Notes under the pieces: model-generated | Database searches by the model: none | What the model saw: only the letters and a program-made list of their open reading frames with translations | Told to the model about the DNA's origin: nothing | DNA from: Desulfobacterales bacterium | Lineage (GTDB): Bacteria > Desulfobacterota > Desulfobacteria > Desulfobacterales > JAQWFD01 | NCBI GenBank assembly: GCA_028704555.1 | Contig: JAQWFD010000036.1 | Span: forward strand, 1 to 43,216 | Direction of reading: 5' to 3' | Length of the DNA stretch: 43,216 bases | Part shown: piece by piece, positions 17,793 through 26,029 of the stretch | How positions within the stretch are numbered: position 1 is the stretch's first letter | Layout: each line of letters opens with the position of its first letter | Translations under genes and position numbers: made by a program

Positions 17793-18937
17793 GCGAGCAC
17801 CTTCTTGATGGCCGCAACGACCGAATCCACATCCTCCAGGGCCATGTCCGGAAACAGGGGAAGGGAGCAGATCCGTTCCGAATTCCACTCGGTCGCAGGC
17901 AGGGCGCCATCCGGAAGCCGCAAGGTTTCGCGATAATATTTCTGCATGTGCACCGCCTTGAAATGGAGCCCGGTTCCGATATTCCTCTTTTTCAATTCCG
18001 TCATGAAGGTGTCCCGGCTCATGCCGGCCCGTTCGATATCCAGGCGGACAATAAACAGGTGCCATGCATGGCGCATGGGGTAGAACGGCACGGCAAGGGG
18101 AAGGATCTCATCCACGTCGGCCAGCAGTGCCTGATAGCGTCGGGCCAGCAGTGCCCGTTTTTCAATAAAACGATCCAGCCGGCCCAATTGTCCCAGTCCG
18201 ATGACCGCAGCCATGTCGGTCAGGTTATACTTGAACCCCGGCTCCAGAACCTCTGCCTGGGGGGATCGGCCCTGGATGGTCCGGTCATAGGCATCCACCC
18301 CGAGGCCGTGAAATTTCAACCGGCGGACGCGTTCAACAAGATCAGAATCGTCGGAACAAAACATCCCCCCCTCACCGCAGGTCATGTCTTTGATGGGATG
18401 AAAGGAAAAAATGGCGCTGCCGTGCCGGCCGATCTTTTCCCCGTGGTATTCGGTGCCGACCGCATGGGCAGCGTCTTCGGCCAGATGGATATTTTTTTTC
18501 GAAGCCAGTCGCCGCAAAGGATCCATATCCAACGCGGCGCCCGCAAAATGCACCGGAATAATCAGCCGAGTGTGATCGGTGATGAGCGGCGCAATGGTTT
18601 CTGCGGAAACCATCAACGTATCTCGGTCAATATCTGCAAAAACCGGCTTGGCGCCGGCAAGCACGATTAAATTCACCGTTGATACCCAGGTCATGGAGGG
18701 GGTAATCACTTCGTCCCCCGGGCCAATGCCCAGTGCGGCAAGCAAAAGGTGCATACCCGCTGTGGCTGAACACAATGCCACCGCCCCTTCGGCATTGCAG
18801 TATCCCCGGAAAGCCGCTTCAAACTCGGCTGTCTTCGGACCGGTCGTGATCCAGCCGGAGCGGAGGACTTCGGCGACCGCCTGAATCTCCAGCTCGCTGA
18901 TGGCCGGTTTGGAAAACGGAATAAAAGAGGACCTCAT
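17789..18937 (-). CDS. arnB: UDP-4-amino-4-deoxy-L-arabinose:oxoglutarate aminotransferase
   Basis: A 382-residue PLP enzyme of the DegT/DnrJ/EryC1 sugar aminotransferase family (E. coli ArnB 379). It transaminates UDP-4-keto-arabinose using glutamate. The PLP lysine is K183 in [15 protein letters not shown], and [11 protein letters not shown] carries the PLP-contacting Asp. It is the first gene of the arn operon on the minus strand, so the operon promoter must lie between 18938 and about 19330. A 4-base overlap couples it to arnC. Confidence 0.93.
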   Translation of the reverse strand: MRSSFIPFSKPAISELEIQAVAEVLRSGWITTGPKTAEFEAAFRGYCNAEGAVALCSATAGMHLLLAALGIGPGDEVITPSMTWVSTVNLIVLAGAKPVFADIDRDTLMVSAETIAPLITDHTRLIIPVHFAGAALDMDPLRRLASKKNIHLAEDAAHAVGTEYHGEKIGRHGSAIFSFHPIKDMTCGEGGMFCSDDSDLVERVRRLKFHGLGVDAYDRTIQGRSPQAEVLEPGFKYNLTDMAAVIGLGQLGRLDRFIEKRALLARRYQALLADVDEILPLAVPFYPMRHAWHLFIVRLDIERAGMSRDTFMTELKKRNIGTGLHFKAVHMQKYYRETLRLPDGALPATEWNSERICSLPLFPDMALEDVDSVVAAIKKVLA

Positions 18938-19320
18938 TTTTTTCCCTTCATTTGAATGCTATTTTTTTCACAGTGGGCCACTAAAAAAACGGCTTACATT
19001 TTCCCAGCCGATTTTGATTTGAAATGTAGCAGGACAAGATGAAGAACGGATGAAGGCAGCAGGATTGGAAATAATTTTCTGGTTTTTTAATATAATATCC
19101 GGGGACAACGCCCCATCGGGTCTGAAAACAAACTTTTTGATAAATCAGGCAACTTTTCAACCAAATTTTCCCGGCTCAGACCCAGTTGCTTGCGGACGGT
19201 TTTTACCATATCGGAGAAGCGCTCCGGCGCTTTGATCACCTTACCATCGCTTGCCTGCTTGAGGCAACACGGGTTCGGCCCCCAAAGAGCGCATCTCTGA
19301 AACCCGCATGAAATTAATAT
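18938..19320. other. Upstream region of the arn operon
   Basis: About 390 bases without a supported gene. It should hold the arn promoter on the minus strand, but I could not pick one with confidence and see no clear direct-repeat regulator box. On the minus strand near 19110-19240 the frame encodes RFSDMVKTVRKQLGLSREN, which looks like the start of a helix-turn-helix protein; the frame then runs into the MITE, so at most it is a fragment. Confidence 0.4.
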
Positions 19321-19329
19321 CGATATTTT

Positions 19330-19579
19330 GGGCTTGATCATAACTGTGGCCACAATGTCACGGGGGTCCGTCCCGCCCATTGCCGGCTTCTCCACCACGA
19401 TCCGGGGGATGCCGGGGCCATGAAGCTAAAGCGCAAAAACTCGGCAAGCCTCAAACCGTTTGCGCTTCTTAACGCTTCATGGCCCCGACATCCCCCGGAT
19501 CGCGCCATGTCGTACGCCGGCAACGGGCGGGACTCCGAGGCTACGCACGGCAAAATATGGCCTCAATTATGATCAAGCC
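19330..19579. repeat. MITE-like palindromic element, copy 3, with a nested insertion
   Basis: This has the same ends as copies 1 and 2 (GGGCTTGATCATAACTG... GATCAAGCC), flanked by a perfect 9-bp duplication CGATATTTT (19321-19329 and 19580-19588). It is about 106 bp longer than copy 2, owing to an extra palindrome between 19395 and 19503 whose arms read GGGGCCATGAAGC and GCTTCATGGCCCC and which repeats the element's own GATCCGGGGGATG in inverted order. Confidence 0.85.
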
Positions 19580-19714
19580 CGATATTTTCATACGGGCGGA
19601 ACCGAATATCTGGGGCCGAGCAGAGAATGAAAGCCGACAGAATGGAAAAAAACAGCCGGGCGGAGAGCGATTCTGAAAAAAATATGAGCCGGGCGCAAGC
19701 CCTTTGAATACAAG

Positions 19715-19763
19715 ACAAAAAAACCCGCCCTTCCTGGAAATCTGATCCTGGAAAGACGGGTTA
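19715..19763 (-). terminator. Intrinsic terminator, probably of the original ssrA gene
   Basis: On the minus strand, AACCCGTCTTTCC (19750-19762) pairs with GGAAGGGCGGGTT (19722-19734) and is followed by a run of T. It lies immediately downstream of the tmRNA-like 3' end at 19776-19789, exactly where an ssrA terminator would be. Confidence 0.6.
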
Positions 19764-19775
19764 ATTTTTTTCTGA

Positions 19776-19789
19776 TGGTGGAGGCGGCG
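19776..19789 (-). other. tmRNA (ssrA) 3'-end remnant, attachment site of an island
   Basis: The minus strand reads CGCCGCCTCCACCA, the conserved acceptor-stem end of bacterial tmRNA including CCA, followed by a terminator. The rest of tmRNA is absent: beyond this 14-bp stretch the sequence turns AT-rich. This is the signature left when an element integrates at the ssrA 3' end, a favourite site of tyrosine integrases, and a tyrosine integrase gene follows at 20023. The intact ssrA should then lie at the other end of the island, outside this window. Confidence 0.55.
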
Positions 19790-19846
19790 TCCACCCAAAT
19801 AGGTCATAATCTAAAATAAAAACAGATGCTTATAAAAACCATTTTT

Positions 19847-19871
19847 AAAAAATACCGTCAAAAATACCGTC
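19847..19871. repeat. Tandem AAAAATACCGTC repeats, possible integrase arm sites
   Basis: Two adjacent copies of AAAAATACCGTC lie between the tmRNA remnant and the integrase gene. Short direct repeats in this position are commonly arm-type binding sites of tyrosine integrases. No other function is visible in this AT-rich stretch. Confidence 0.4.
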
Positions 19872-20022
19872 GTTTTTTTATATGTAAAAATTCAAAAATA
19901 AATGATACTAAATGAATCAATGTGAAATAAAAACCAAATTCTGACACCAGATCCACCTGTTAACATAACTTTCCATCCGGTACAAAGAATACGTTCTCTC
20001 AACATTCCGGGTCGTATGGGAA

Positions 20023-20694
20023 ATGGCCCGTGATAGAGGGCTTGTTATCGGTTCCTACCCTGGGAAAAAAATCAAGCTTCCCAAGACCGATAACGGCCGA
20101 TTGAGATATCTTACACATGCAGAAGCGGAAATGGTTATAGCCAGACTTGCAGAGCGAAACACTGACATGCATGATATGGCTTTGATGTCGATTCATACCG
20201 GGGCCAGAGCACGAGAGGTCTTTGATTTAACTTGGGGGTGTGTTGATATTGATCAAGAAACAATCCTCTTGAAAGATACAAAAAACGGAAAGAACCGACA
20301 CGTCTACATAACCAAAGAGGTTAAAAGAATGTTCTCTAATCGTAAACGTGGCTTGAGAAATGAACGAATTTTTAAAAATGGCCGTGGTGAACACGTGAAG
20401 GAAACTCCCCAAACTTTTAGAACTGTCATAAATGAACTCGGCCTCAATGATGACATTGATGACCCACGTCAGAGAATTGTTTTCCATACATGCCGCCACA
20501 CATTTGGGAGCTGGCACGCCCAGAGGGGAACCCCTCCCAATGTCCTTAAGGAGCTTATGGGACACTCAACGATTAAGGTCACTGAACGTTACTCCCATGT
20601 TTCGGCTGCCCACTTGCGACTTGCCATGACCGGTTTTGAAGAGTCCGCAAGAGAAAGCAGGGACTGCAAGGTGATAAAATTTAAGCAGATATGA
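20023..20694 (+). CDS. Tyrosine integrase, catalytic domain only (N-terminally truncated)
   Basis: A 223-residue phage-type site-specific recombinase. All catalytic residues are visible: Arg in HTGARAREV, Lys in DTKNGKNRHV, HxxR in HTCRHTFGSW, the His of GHSTIKVTERYSH and the nucleophile Tyr in the same motif. The N-terminal arm- and core-binding domains are missing. The frame stays open upstream to about 19969 and reads YVLSTFRVVWE, which looks like the tail of a core-binding domain, but there is a TAA at 19966 and no start codon, so the gene has probably lost its 5' part. It may be inactive. It sits next to the tmRNA-end remnant, as expected for the island's own integrase. Confidence 0.8.
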   Translation: MARDRGLVIGSYPGKKIKLPKTDNGRLRYLTHAEAEMVIARLAERNTDMHDMALMSIHTGARAREVFDLTWGCVDIDQETILLKDTKNGKNRHVYITKEVKRMFSNRKRGLRNERIFKNGRGEHVKETPQTFRTVINELGLNDDIDDPRQRIVFHTCRHTFGSWHAQRGTPPNVLKELMGHSTIKVTERYSHVSAAHLRLAMTGFEESARESRDCKVIKFKQI

Positions 20695-20803
20695 TTTTCT
20701 ATTCCCTGGGATAGACTCTAGCTAATCACTAGGGTTGAACTGGCGGTATCCTGAGCACCTTTCCCAGAATCAATAAATCAGGCAAACCGAAGGAGTTTGG
20801 CAA

Positions 20804-22069
20804 ATGTCCGAGGAAAATCATTTTAAGGAACTGAGATTAGATGTACTCCGTTATCATGCAAAAAAATGGGTACAAAGATACCCTTGCATTGAAAGTGTTT
20901 TATTGTGCCAAGCAGGACACGGATTCGAAAGCATTCCCGAAGATGACAATGATGTAAAATATATCATAGTTGTAAAAGCACCTCCGAATCCATTTTCTCT
21001 TAAAAAGAATAAAGATGGATCGTATAATCTTTCCCTTGAGTACAAAGATATCAAATTGGATGCAAAAATAAAGGAACTTCCCACACAAACACTATGCACC
21101 GAGTCCTTTCCAAAACTGCCCCGATACCCAAAGGGTATTGTGGAGAAGGAAGTCACCTTTGAATGCCATGATGCTACATTGGAAATCAAGGCAATAGATG
21201 GCATTGATAGTCTTGCCTATAAAGCGATTCAACAGTATCCAAAATTGGAATATATTCTTGATTACCACAATAATTTGGCAACACAAGGATCGTGCGAACA
21301 TATTATAAAATATATAGCGAGTTTTTACGAAATTAAAAATACCTCTCTATATAGCAAGCGTATCGATAACTGGTTATGGTTCACCATTAGTCCCGGAGAA
21401 GATATTTTAGATTATAATAAAGACGTAGATGAATTTGTAAAAGAAAATGAACAACAATGTCTTTATCCATGCTCAGATGAAAAGCCATCAAAAAGATTAG
21501 ATGCTAAGGATGACAACCCTGAAAAGCAACTAGATGATTTCTTAACGAAAGTGCTCCCAGAAATTGAGATTTATTACAAGCTCCTTAAACATACCATGAA
21601 AAAGTATGATGGTATAGGAGCAGCAAATTTGCAGCATGCAAAAAATGTTTTTGAAGCAGAAAATTCGCAGCATGCAAAAAATGCTTCTGAAGCAGAAAAT
21701 TCGCAGCATGCAAAAAATGCTTCTGAAGCAGAAAATTCGCAGCATGCAAAAAATGCTTCTGAAGCAGAAAATTCGCAGCATGCAAAAAATGCTTCTGAAG
21801 CAGAAAATTCGCAGCATGCAAAAAATGCTTCTAAAGCAGAAAATTCGCAGCATGCAAAAAATGCTTCTAAAATGAAAAAACCACTCTTTAAACTAATGAC
21901 AATTGAGCATATCAAAAAGGGTGAATATGGTGGTGAGCGCCCAGCACAAACCATAAAGGCCAGCATTGCAAGGGCAATGCTAATTGATATGGAGCCATCA
22001 ACATATGCACTATCCAAAGATGCCAAAGACCTTGAGAAATTATACAAGAGGATAAAGGCCCTCCAATAG
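20804..22069 (+). CDS. Hypothetical protein with in-frame 12-residue tandem repeats
   Basis: A 421-residue soluble protein that I do not recognise. It starts behind GAAGGAG. Residues 1 to about 270 are a non-repetitive region (RYPCIESVLLCQAGHGFE, VKYIIVVKAPPNPF) of mixed fold. Then come seven copies of a 12-residue unit close to AENSQHAKNASE, strongly charged and probably helical, and a C-terminal tail (KAENS... then SIARAMLIDMEPSTYALS). The repeat makes the copy number prone to change. It is a monocistronic gene between the integrase and a double terminator, a typical cargo position in integrated elements. Function unknown. Confidence 0.7.
   Translation: MSEENHFKELRLDVLRYHAKKWVQRYPCIESVLLCQAGHGFESIPEDDNDVKYIIVVKAPPNPFSLKKNKDGSYNLSLEYKDIKLDAKIKELPTQTLCTESFPKLPRYPKGIVEKEVTFECHDATLEIKAIDGIDSLAYKAIQQYPKLEYILDYHNNLATQGSCEHIIKYIASFYEIKNTSLYSKRIDNWLWFTISPGEDILDYNKDVDEFVKENEQQCLYPCSDEKPSKRLDAKDDNPEKQLDDFLTKVLPEIEIYYKLLKHTMKKYDGIGAANLQHAKNVFEAENSQHAKNASEAENSQHAKNASEAENSQHAKNASEAENSQHAKNASEAENSQHAKNASKAENSQHAKNASKMKKPLFKLMTIEHIKKGEYGGERPAQTIKASIARAMLIDMEPSTYALSKDAKDLEKLYKRIKALQ
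21620..21871 (+). repeat. 36-bp in-frame minisatellite, seven units
   Basis: Units begin at 21620, 21656, 21692, 21728, 21764, 21800 and 21836. Units 2-5 are practically identical; unit 1 is the most diverged and units 6-7 differ by a GAA to AAA change. Each encodes 12 residues, so gain or loss of units keeps the frame. Confidence 0.9.
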
Positions 22070-22075
22070 ACTGAG

Positions 22076-22186
22076 GGTGAAAACGACGGAATAAAAGTCG
22101 TTTTCACCTGCTTTATTTCTTCCTAAATTTTCATTTAAAACGGAACGCAAGATCACAAAGCAACATTGTGATGCTTGCGTTTTTTT
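22076..22186 (+). terminator. Two consecutive hairpins after the repeat-protein gene
   Basis: The first is a perfect 12-bp stem GGTGAAAACGAC (22076-22087) with GTCGTTTTCACC (22097-22108). The second, AACGCAAGATCACAA (22144-22158) with TTGTGATGCTTGCGTT (22166-22181), is followed by TTTTT and is a classic terminator. Together they separate the upstream gene from the replication-type operon. Confidence 0.7.
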
Positions 22187-22212
22187 ATGTCTATTAATGG
22201 GAGAAAAGATCC

Positions 22213-22521
22213 ATGAACGAAGAAATTTTACAAAAATTGCAGACAGACCTTGAAAAGCGGTTCCCGTTTGGGATTCCCCGGAAAAAACTTACAGAGGCCA
22301 CCGGCGAAGTTCTGCATGGACGAACCGAGGCCAACAAGGATTCCCTTGGATGTGGTATCGAGGGTCGGTACATGATTGGGAACCAGGTGATCTACCCTGT
22401 CCAAAGCGTTATTCATAGAATCAGAACGAAACTCCACCCTGCCATAGCTGATAAAATCCAGAAGACCGAAGCAGCGGAAACTTTAAAGCCTACTCCTAAA
22501 TTCCCTGGAGGGAAAAAATGA
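22213..22521 (+). CDS. Small protein with the GRT-AN-DSLG-EGR domain, possible DNA-binding
   Basis: A 102-residue protein, first gene of an operon of overlapping genes (22213-27722). Its middle (GRTEANKDSLGCGIEGRYMI, then GNQVIYPVQSVI) is about 21 of 37 residues identical, by eye, to the C-terminus of the next protein, so the two share a domain. The pattern (a turn after RT.AN.DS, then a basic strand and YP..S) resembles the small winged-helix or MerR-like regulators and excisionases of mobile elements. I infer a DNA-binding or regulatory role. Its stop overlaps the next start (ATGA). Confidence 0.6.
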   Translation: MNEEILQKLQTDLEKRFPFGIPRKKLTEATGEVLHGRTEANKDSLGCGIEGRYMIGNQVIYPVQSVIHRIRTKLHPAIADKIQKTEAAETLKPTPKFPGGKK

Positions 22522-23144
22522 AACTTGTCAATCCAGATAAGAGGCCGGGCAAAAACATTCCCGAACCCATCCAGCCGGGTGGACTTTACACAACGGATTA
22601 CACAATTGAGGCCCTTTTCCGAGATCAGCCACTTAATGCGGGTACCATGATTATCAATGATGAGGCATCGGTTTTTTTTGATGGTCAAAATCAGTATAAA
22701 TCTGGGGGCAAGGGCACAGACCGGCAGGGAATGTTAAAATTATATGATGGCAAACGGGCACGAAAAATAAGGGTCAAGGATACCCTTACCCTGGAAGGTT
22801 CCAGAATCAATATTGCAGGGGGAACACAGCCATCAGTATTTAAAAGAGTGTTCAATGGTGATGGGAATATTTTCAATATGGTTAACGAGCTTAATCTCGA
22901 CATGTTCGCGGAAATGTGGTCTGCGCCATTTGTAGCGCGTAAGGAAGTCGGAAAATTCAGCGGTGGGATCCTCAACCCCCGGACATTGGCAAATGCAGAC
23001 AGTCTTGGCGCCGGCCCAGAAGGCCGGATAAAAATCGGGAATACGGTTGCCTATCCGACGAAAAGTCTGGTCCGTTATATGAAAAAGCGCGCAAGACTTG
23101 TCCCTCCAAAAAATAATGGAGGCGTCCGTGAAAGTAACTCCTGA
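22518..23144 (+). CDS. DUF3987-like fragment fused to the GRT-AN-DSLG-EGR domain
   Basis: A 208-residue protein. Residues about 25-110 resemble the second half of DUF3987 ATPases: TIEALFRDQPLNAGTMIIND followed by EA, then GMLKLYDGKRARKIRVKD and INIAGGTQPSVF, which matches the family's DE...., LYDG..... and ..GG.QP motifs. The first half with the Walker A motif is absent. The C-terminus (GGILNPRTLANADSLGAG, EGRIKIGNTVAYP) repeats the domain of the preceding protein. It is thus a truncated paralogue of the full DUF3987 protein encoded next, possibly a regulator or an adaptor of it. It overlaps the next gene by 17 bases. Confidence 0.55.
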   Translation: MKLVNPDKRPGKNIPEPIQPGGLYTTDYTIEALFRDQPLNAGTMIINDEASVFFDGQNQYKSGGKGTDRQGMLKLYDGKRARKIRVKDTLTLEGSRINIAGGTQPSVFKRVFNGDGNIFNMVNELNLDMFAEMWSAPFVARKEVGKFSGGILNPRTLANADSLGAGPEGRIKIGNTVAYPTKSLVRYMKKRARLVPPKNNGGVRESNS

Positions 23145-25554
23145 TCCAGCGATGATTATCGCAGCGCTCGACAGCAGCGAAATCATTTCCTCCTTACGGG
23201 CGGCGATGCTGAAAAACGGGATCAGCTGCCAAACTGAAATCATACCGGATGGCGAACTCCACAGGTTCAAGCCAGAGGGCCGCAAGAATTCTGATGCCTG
23301 GTATTGTCTTCACCTGGACGGAATCCCGGCGGGATCTTTCGGGGACTGGAGGGCCGAGCAGTCCTTTACCTGGTGCGCGAAATCCCAAAGTAAAATGACA
23401 CAGACTGAATGTGCCGAGTACACCCGGCACATCGAAGCTCAGAAGCAAGCGCGGGATGCCGAGAAAAAAAAAATTCACGGAAAAGCCCGACAGGAAGCCT
23501 TGAAGGTCTGGGAATCAGCTAAGCCAGCAACAGCAGACAACCCATATCTGAAAAGAAAACAGGTTCAGCCTCATGGCGTCAAGGTCGATGAGCAAGGGCG
23601 GCTTGTGGTTCCCGCCAGGGATGCGAACGGCACCATTCACACAATAGAGAGGATCACGCCAGACGGTGTAAAGCGCTTCCTTCTTGGTGGTGCAAAGCAG
23701 GGAAATTTCTTTGAGATCCCGGGCAGCACCGAAACCGTTTACATCGCTGAAGGATTCTCAACCGGGGCCACTATCCACCAGGCAACAGGGCACCATACCG
23801 TTTGCGCTCTCGATTGCGGGAACCTGAAACCAGTTGCCGAGGTGATCCGGGAAAAACACCCTAATTCAAAGATTATTCTTGCAGCCGATGACGACCAATG
23901 GAAGCCAAACAATTCGGGACTGACAGCTGCACGAGCGGCGGCGGATGCTATTGGGGCGCGGATGGTAAGCCCGAAGTTCAAGGACATTTCCAGCAAGCCG
24001 ACAGATTTCAATGATCTTGCTTACCTGGAGGGCATCGATGCCGTGAAAAAGCAGCTGGCAGAAGCACGCCATACGATCCAGCCGCCGATTGATTTATGGT
24101 CAAAAAATAAGGGCGGCGGGCCGTTTCCCGTGAATGCTTTCCCTGAAAATATCAGGGCCGCAATACTTGAGTACCAAGCTTATGGACAACAACCTTTATC
24201 CTTGGTCGCATGTTCTGCCTTGGCTGCCCTGTCGCTTGTGTGTCAGGGATTTGCAGATGTTGGGCGAGACACAGCATTAACAGGGCCGTTATCCCTAAAT
24301 TTAATAATTCTTGGTGTGTCCGGGGAACGTAAAACGGCGAGTGACAAACACTTTAAAACACCTATTTCAGAATGGCTTGAGTTATTCCGGGAGCGCAGCC
24401 GGGCGGAAGTTGCCGAAAGCGAGGCCAAGCATGAAGCATGGGCCGCAAAGTGCAAGGGGCTATCTGAAAGTTTAAAGACAGCAACCAAGGCCGGGAAACC
24501 CACAGCCAAACTTGAGGCTGAATTTAAAAATTTATATCAAGAAAAACCTCAACTAAAAAAAATGCCTGAAATATTTTATGGGGATACTAACCCGGCGAGC
24601 CTGGGGGCCGACTTATCACAAGGCTATCCGAGCGCGTCGATATGGTCCGATGAGGCGGGTTCAGTTGTTGGCGGTAATGGTTTTCAAGCGGAAACCAGGC
24701 TGCTTTTCTTGTCGATGCTTAATAAATTATGGGACGGGGGTGGCTACCGAAACAGCCGAAGAACAACGGAAAACATTGATATCCAGGGGCGGCGGTTGTC
24801 CTGTTCGCTTATGATGCAGCCAGCAGTTATCGAAGAACTATTAAGCGGTCAAAAAGGTATTGCGCGCGGTATCGGCATGCTGGCGCGGTATCTAATCTCT
24901 TATCCCATTTCTACCATTGGGCAGCGACCATATAAAGAGCCACCGGATACATGGCCTATGAGCAAGCCTTTTTTTAGAAGGATTGAAACTCTATTGAATA
25001 TGCCCTTACCCATGGATGAGTTGGGCCGTCTGGTTCTTCCAATTTTAAAGCTATCCACAGATGCAAAACAAAAATGGATTAAATTCCACGATGCCATTGA
25101 GGTTGAGCTAGGGCCGGAAGGTATCTTTCATGAGGTGCCGGACTTTGGGGCCAAAATAGCAGAGAATGCAGCGAGGCTGTCAGGACTCTTTCATATTTTT
25201 TTACACGGAGCCACCGGCAGCATATCATCAGAGGTTATGGAAAGCGCGGCCAGGATTGCGCTATGGTTTCTCAGAGAGTCGAAGCGGGTATTTGGCCTTA
25301 TAGACCAGACCCAAGAAGAACGAGACGCCAAGACACTTCTGCAATGGTTAATTGATCGGGAATACCAAGACAAGGAAATAGCCCCGGCAGATTTACTGAG
25401 ATACGGGCCTAACAGCCTACGGAAAAAACAGCGCAGGGATGGAGCTGTTAATCTCTTACGTGATAATTTTTGGTTAATTGAATTTAACGAAACCAGAACA
25501 ACATACTACCGGCTGAACCCGGAAGCAGGGAGATGTTTCAATGAGCTATCTTGA
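23128..25554 (+). CDS. TOPRIM-DUF3987 primase/helicase-like replication protein
   Basis: An 808-residue protein of mobile-element replication type. A primase-like N-terminal region is followed by a TOPRIM domain (ETVYIAEGFSTGATIH and KIILAADDDQW, the Glu and DxD metal ligands, about residues 200-270) and a DUF3987 ATPase (GVSGERKTAS as the P-loop variant, IWSDEAGSVVGG, SCSLMMQPAVIEELL). It probably primes and starts replication of the element. I choose the GTG at 23128 because GGAGG lies 5 bases upstream; a TTG at 23098 or ATG at 23116 would add 10 or 4 residues. It overlaps both neighbours, so it is part of the tight operon. Confidence 0.82.
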   Translation: MKVTPDPAMIIAALDSSEIISSLRAAMLKNGISCQTEIIPDGELHRFKPEGRKNSDAWYCLHLDGIPAGSFGDWRAEQSFTWCAKSQSKMTQTECAEYTRHIEAQKQARDAEKKKIHGKARQEALKVWESAKPATADNPYLKRKQVQPHGVKVDEQGRLVVPARDANGTIHTIERITPDGVKRFLLGGAKQGNFFEIPGSTETVYIAEGFSTGATIHQATGHHTVCALDCGNLKPVAEVIREKHPNSKIILAADDDQWKPNNSGLTAARAAADAIGARMVSPKFKDISSKPTDFNDLAYLEGIDAVKKQLAEARHTIQPPIDLWSKNKGGGPFPVNAFPENIRAAILEYQAYGQQPLSLVACSALAALSLVCQGFADVGRDTALTGPLSLNLIILGVSGERKTASDKHFKTPISEWLELFRERSRAEVAESEAKHEAWAAKCKGLSESLKTATKAGKPTAKLEAEFKNLYQEKPQLKKMPEIFYGDTNPASLGADLSQGYPSASIWSDEAGSVVGGNGFQAETRLLFLSMLNKLWDGGGYRNSRRTTENIDIQGRRLSCSLMMQPAVIEELLSGQKGIARGIGMLARYLISYPISTIGQRPYKEPPDTWPMSKPFFRRIETLLNMPLPMDELGRLVLPILKLSTDAKQKWIKFHDAIEVELGPEGIFHEVPDFGAKIAENAARLSGLFHIFLHGATGSISSEVMESAARIALWFLRESKRVFGLIDQTQEERDAKTLLQWLIDREYQDKEIAPADLLRYGPNSLRKKQRRDGAVNLLRDNFWLIEFNETRTTYYRLNPEAGRCFNELS

Positions 25555-26029
25555 CGAGTTGGAAACAAAAAATACCTTTTTTAAACCCTCTGCTACTGCT
25601 ATTCCCGCTATTTCCGCTATTAATGAACAAAAGCAAAGAGTTACGGTTGCGAATGAGTTGCTATTGCCTGCTATTTTGGATAAACAGGCCACTGCTTCCG
25701 CAGAGAATAGCAAAAAAATAGCAGCCCGTAGCAACGGAATAGCAGATTCGCAAATTAGTCAAGGCATTGGATTTATTGCAAATAGTGATAACAATAGCGG
25801 AAATAGCGGAAATAGCGGTAGCAAGGATAATAAAAACAACCAAGGGGACACCTATCGCCCACGATGTTTGGGAACCAGCTGCCAATTTTGCCGGTACGAA
25901 CAAAAGGACATTATCTTTTTATGGTGTGACAAGGTTGGCGGGCCGGTTATTGATTTACCGAGGTGCCCTCTTGGTTTTTGGGAAAAGGACGAGAAGGGCT
26001 TCCCGATACCGGACCGGAGCAGAACATGA
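25541..26029 (+). CDS. Cys-rich small protein of unknown function
   Basis: A 162-residue protein I do not recognise. Residues 1-95 are low complexity (Ala, Ile, Asn, Ser), with a short 9-bp tandem repeat giving NSGNSGNSGS near residue 88. The C-terminal part (CLGTSCQFC, then FLWCDKVGG and PRCPLGFW) has five cysteines arranged like a zinc-binding module. It starts behind GGGAG inside the end of the primase gene and ends in an ATGA overlap with the helicase gene. The coupling suggests a small partner of the replication proteins. Confidence 0.65.
   Translation: MSYLDELETKNTFFKPSATAIPAISAINEQKQRVTVANELLLPAILDKQATASAENSKKIAARSNGIADSQISQGIGFIANSDNNSGNSGNSGSKDNKNNQGDTYRPRCLGTSCQFCRYEQKDIIFLWCDKVGGPVIDLPRCPLGFWEKDEKGFPIPDRSRT

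Noticed and set aside
19087..19398. Minus-strand frame with a helix-turn-helix-looking stretch upstream of arn
   Set aside because: Its N-terminus is made of MITE sequence and the C-terminus stops early, so it is at best a fragment and was not called as a gene.
21620..21871. Possible CRISPR array, because of regular 36-bp spacing
   Set aside because: The units are directly adjacent with no unique spacers and encode an in-frame peptide repeat, so it is a minisatellite.
21542..22107. Long minus-strand frames opposite the minisatellite (such as repeated CCEFSASEAFFA)
   Set aside because: They are produced by the repeat itself, which leaves several frames open. The plus-strand frame has the ribosome site and extends well beyond the repeat.
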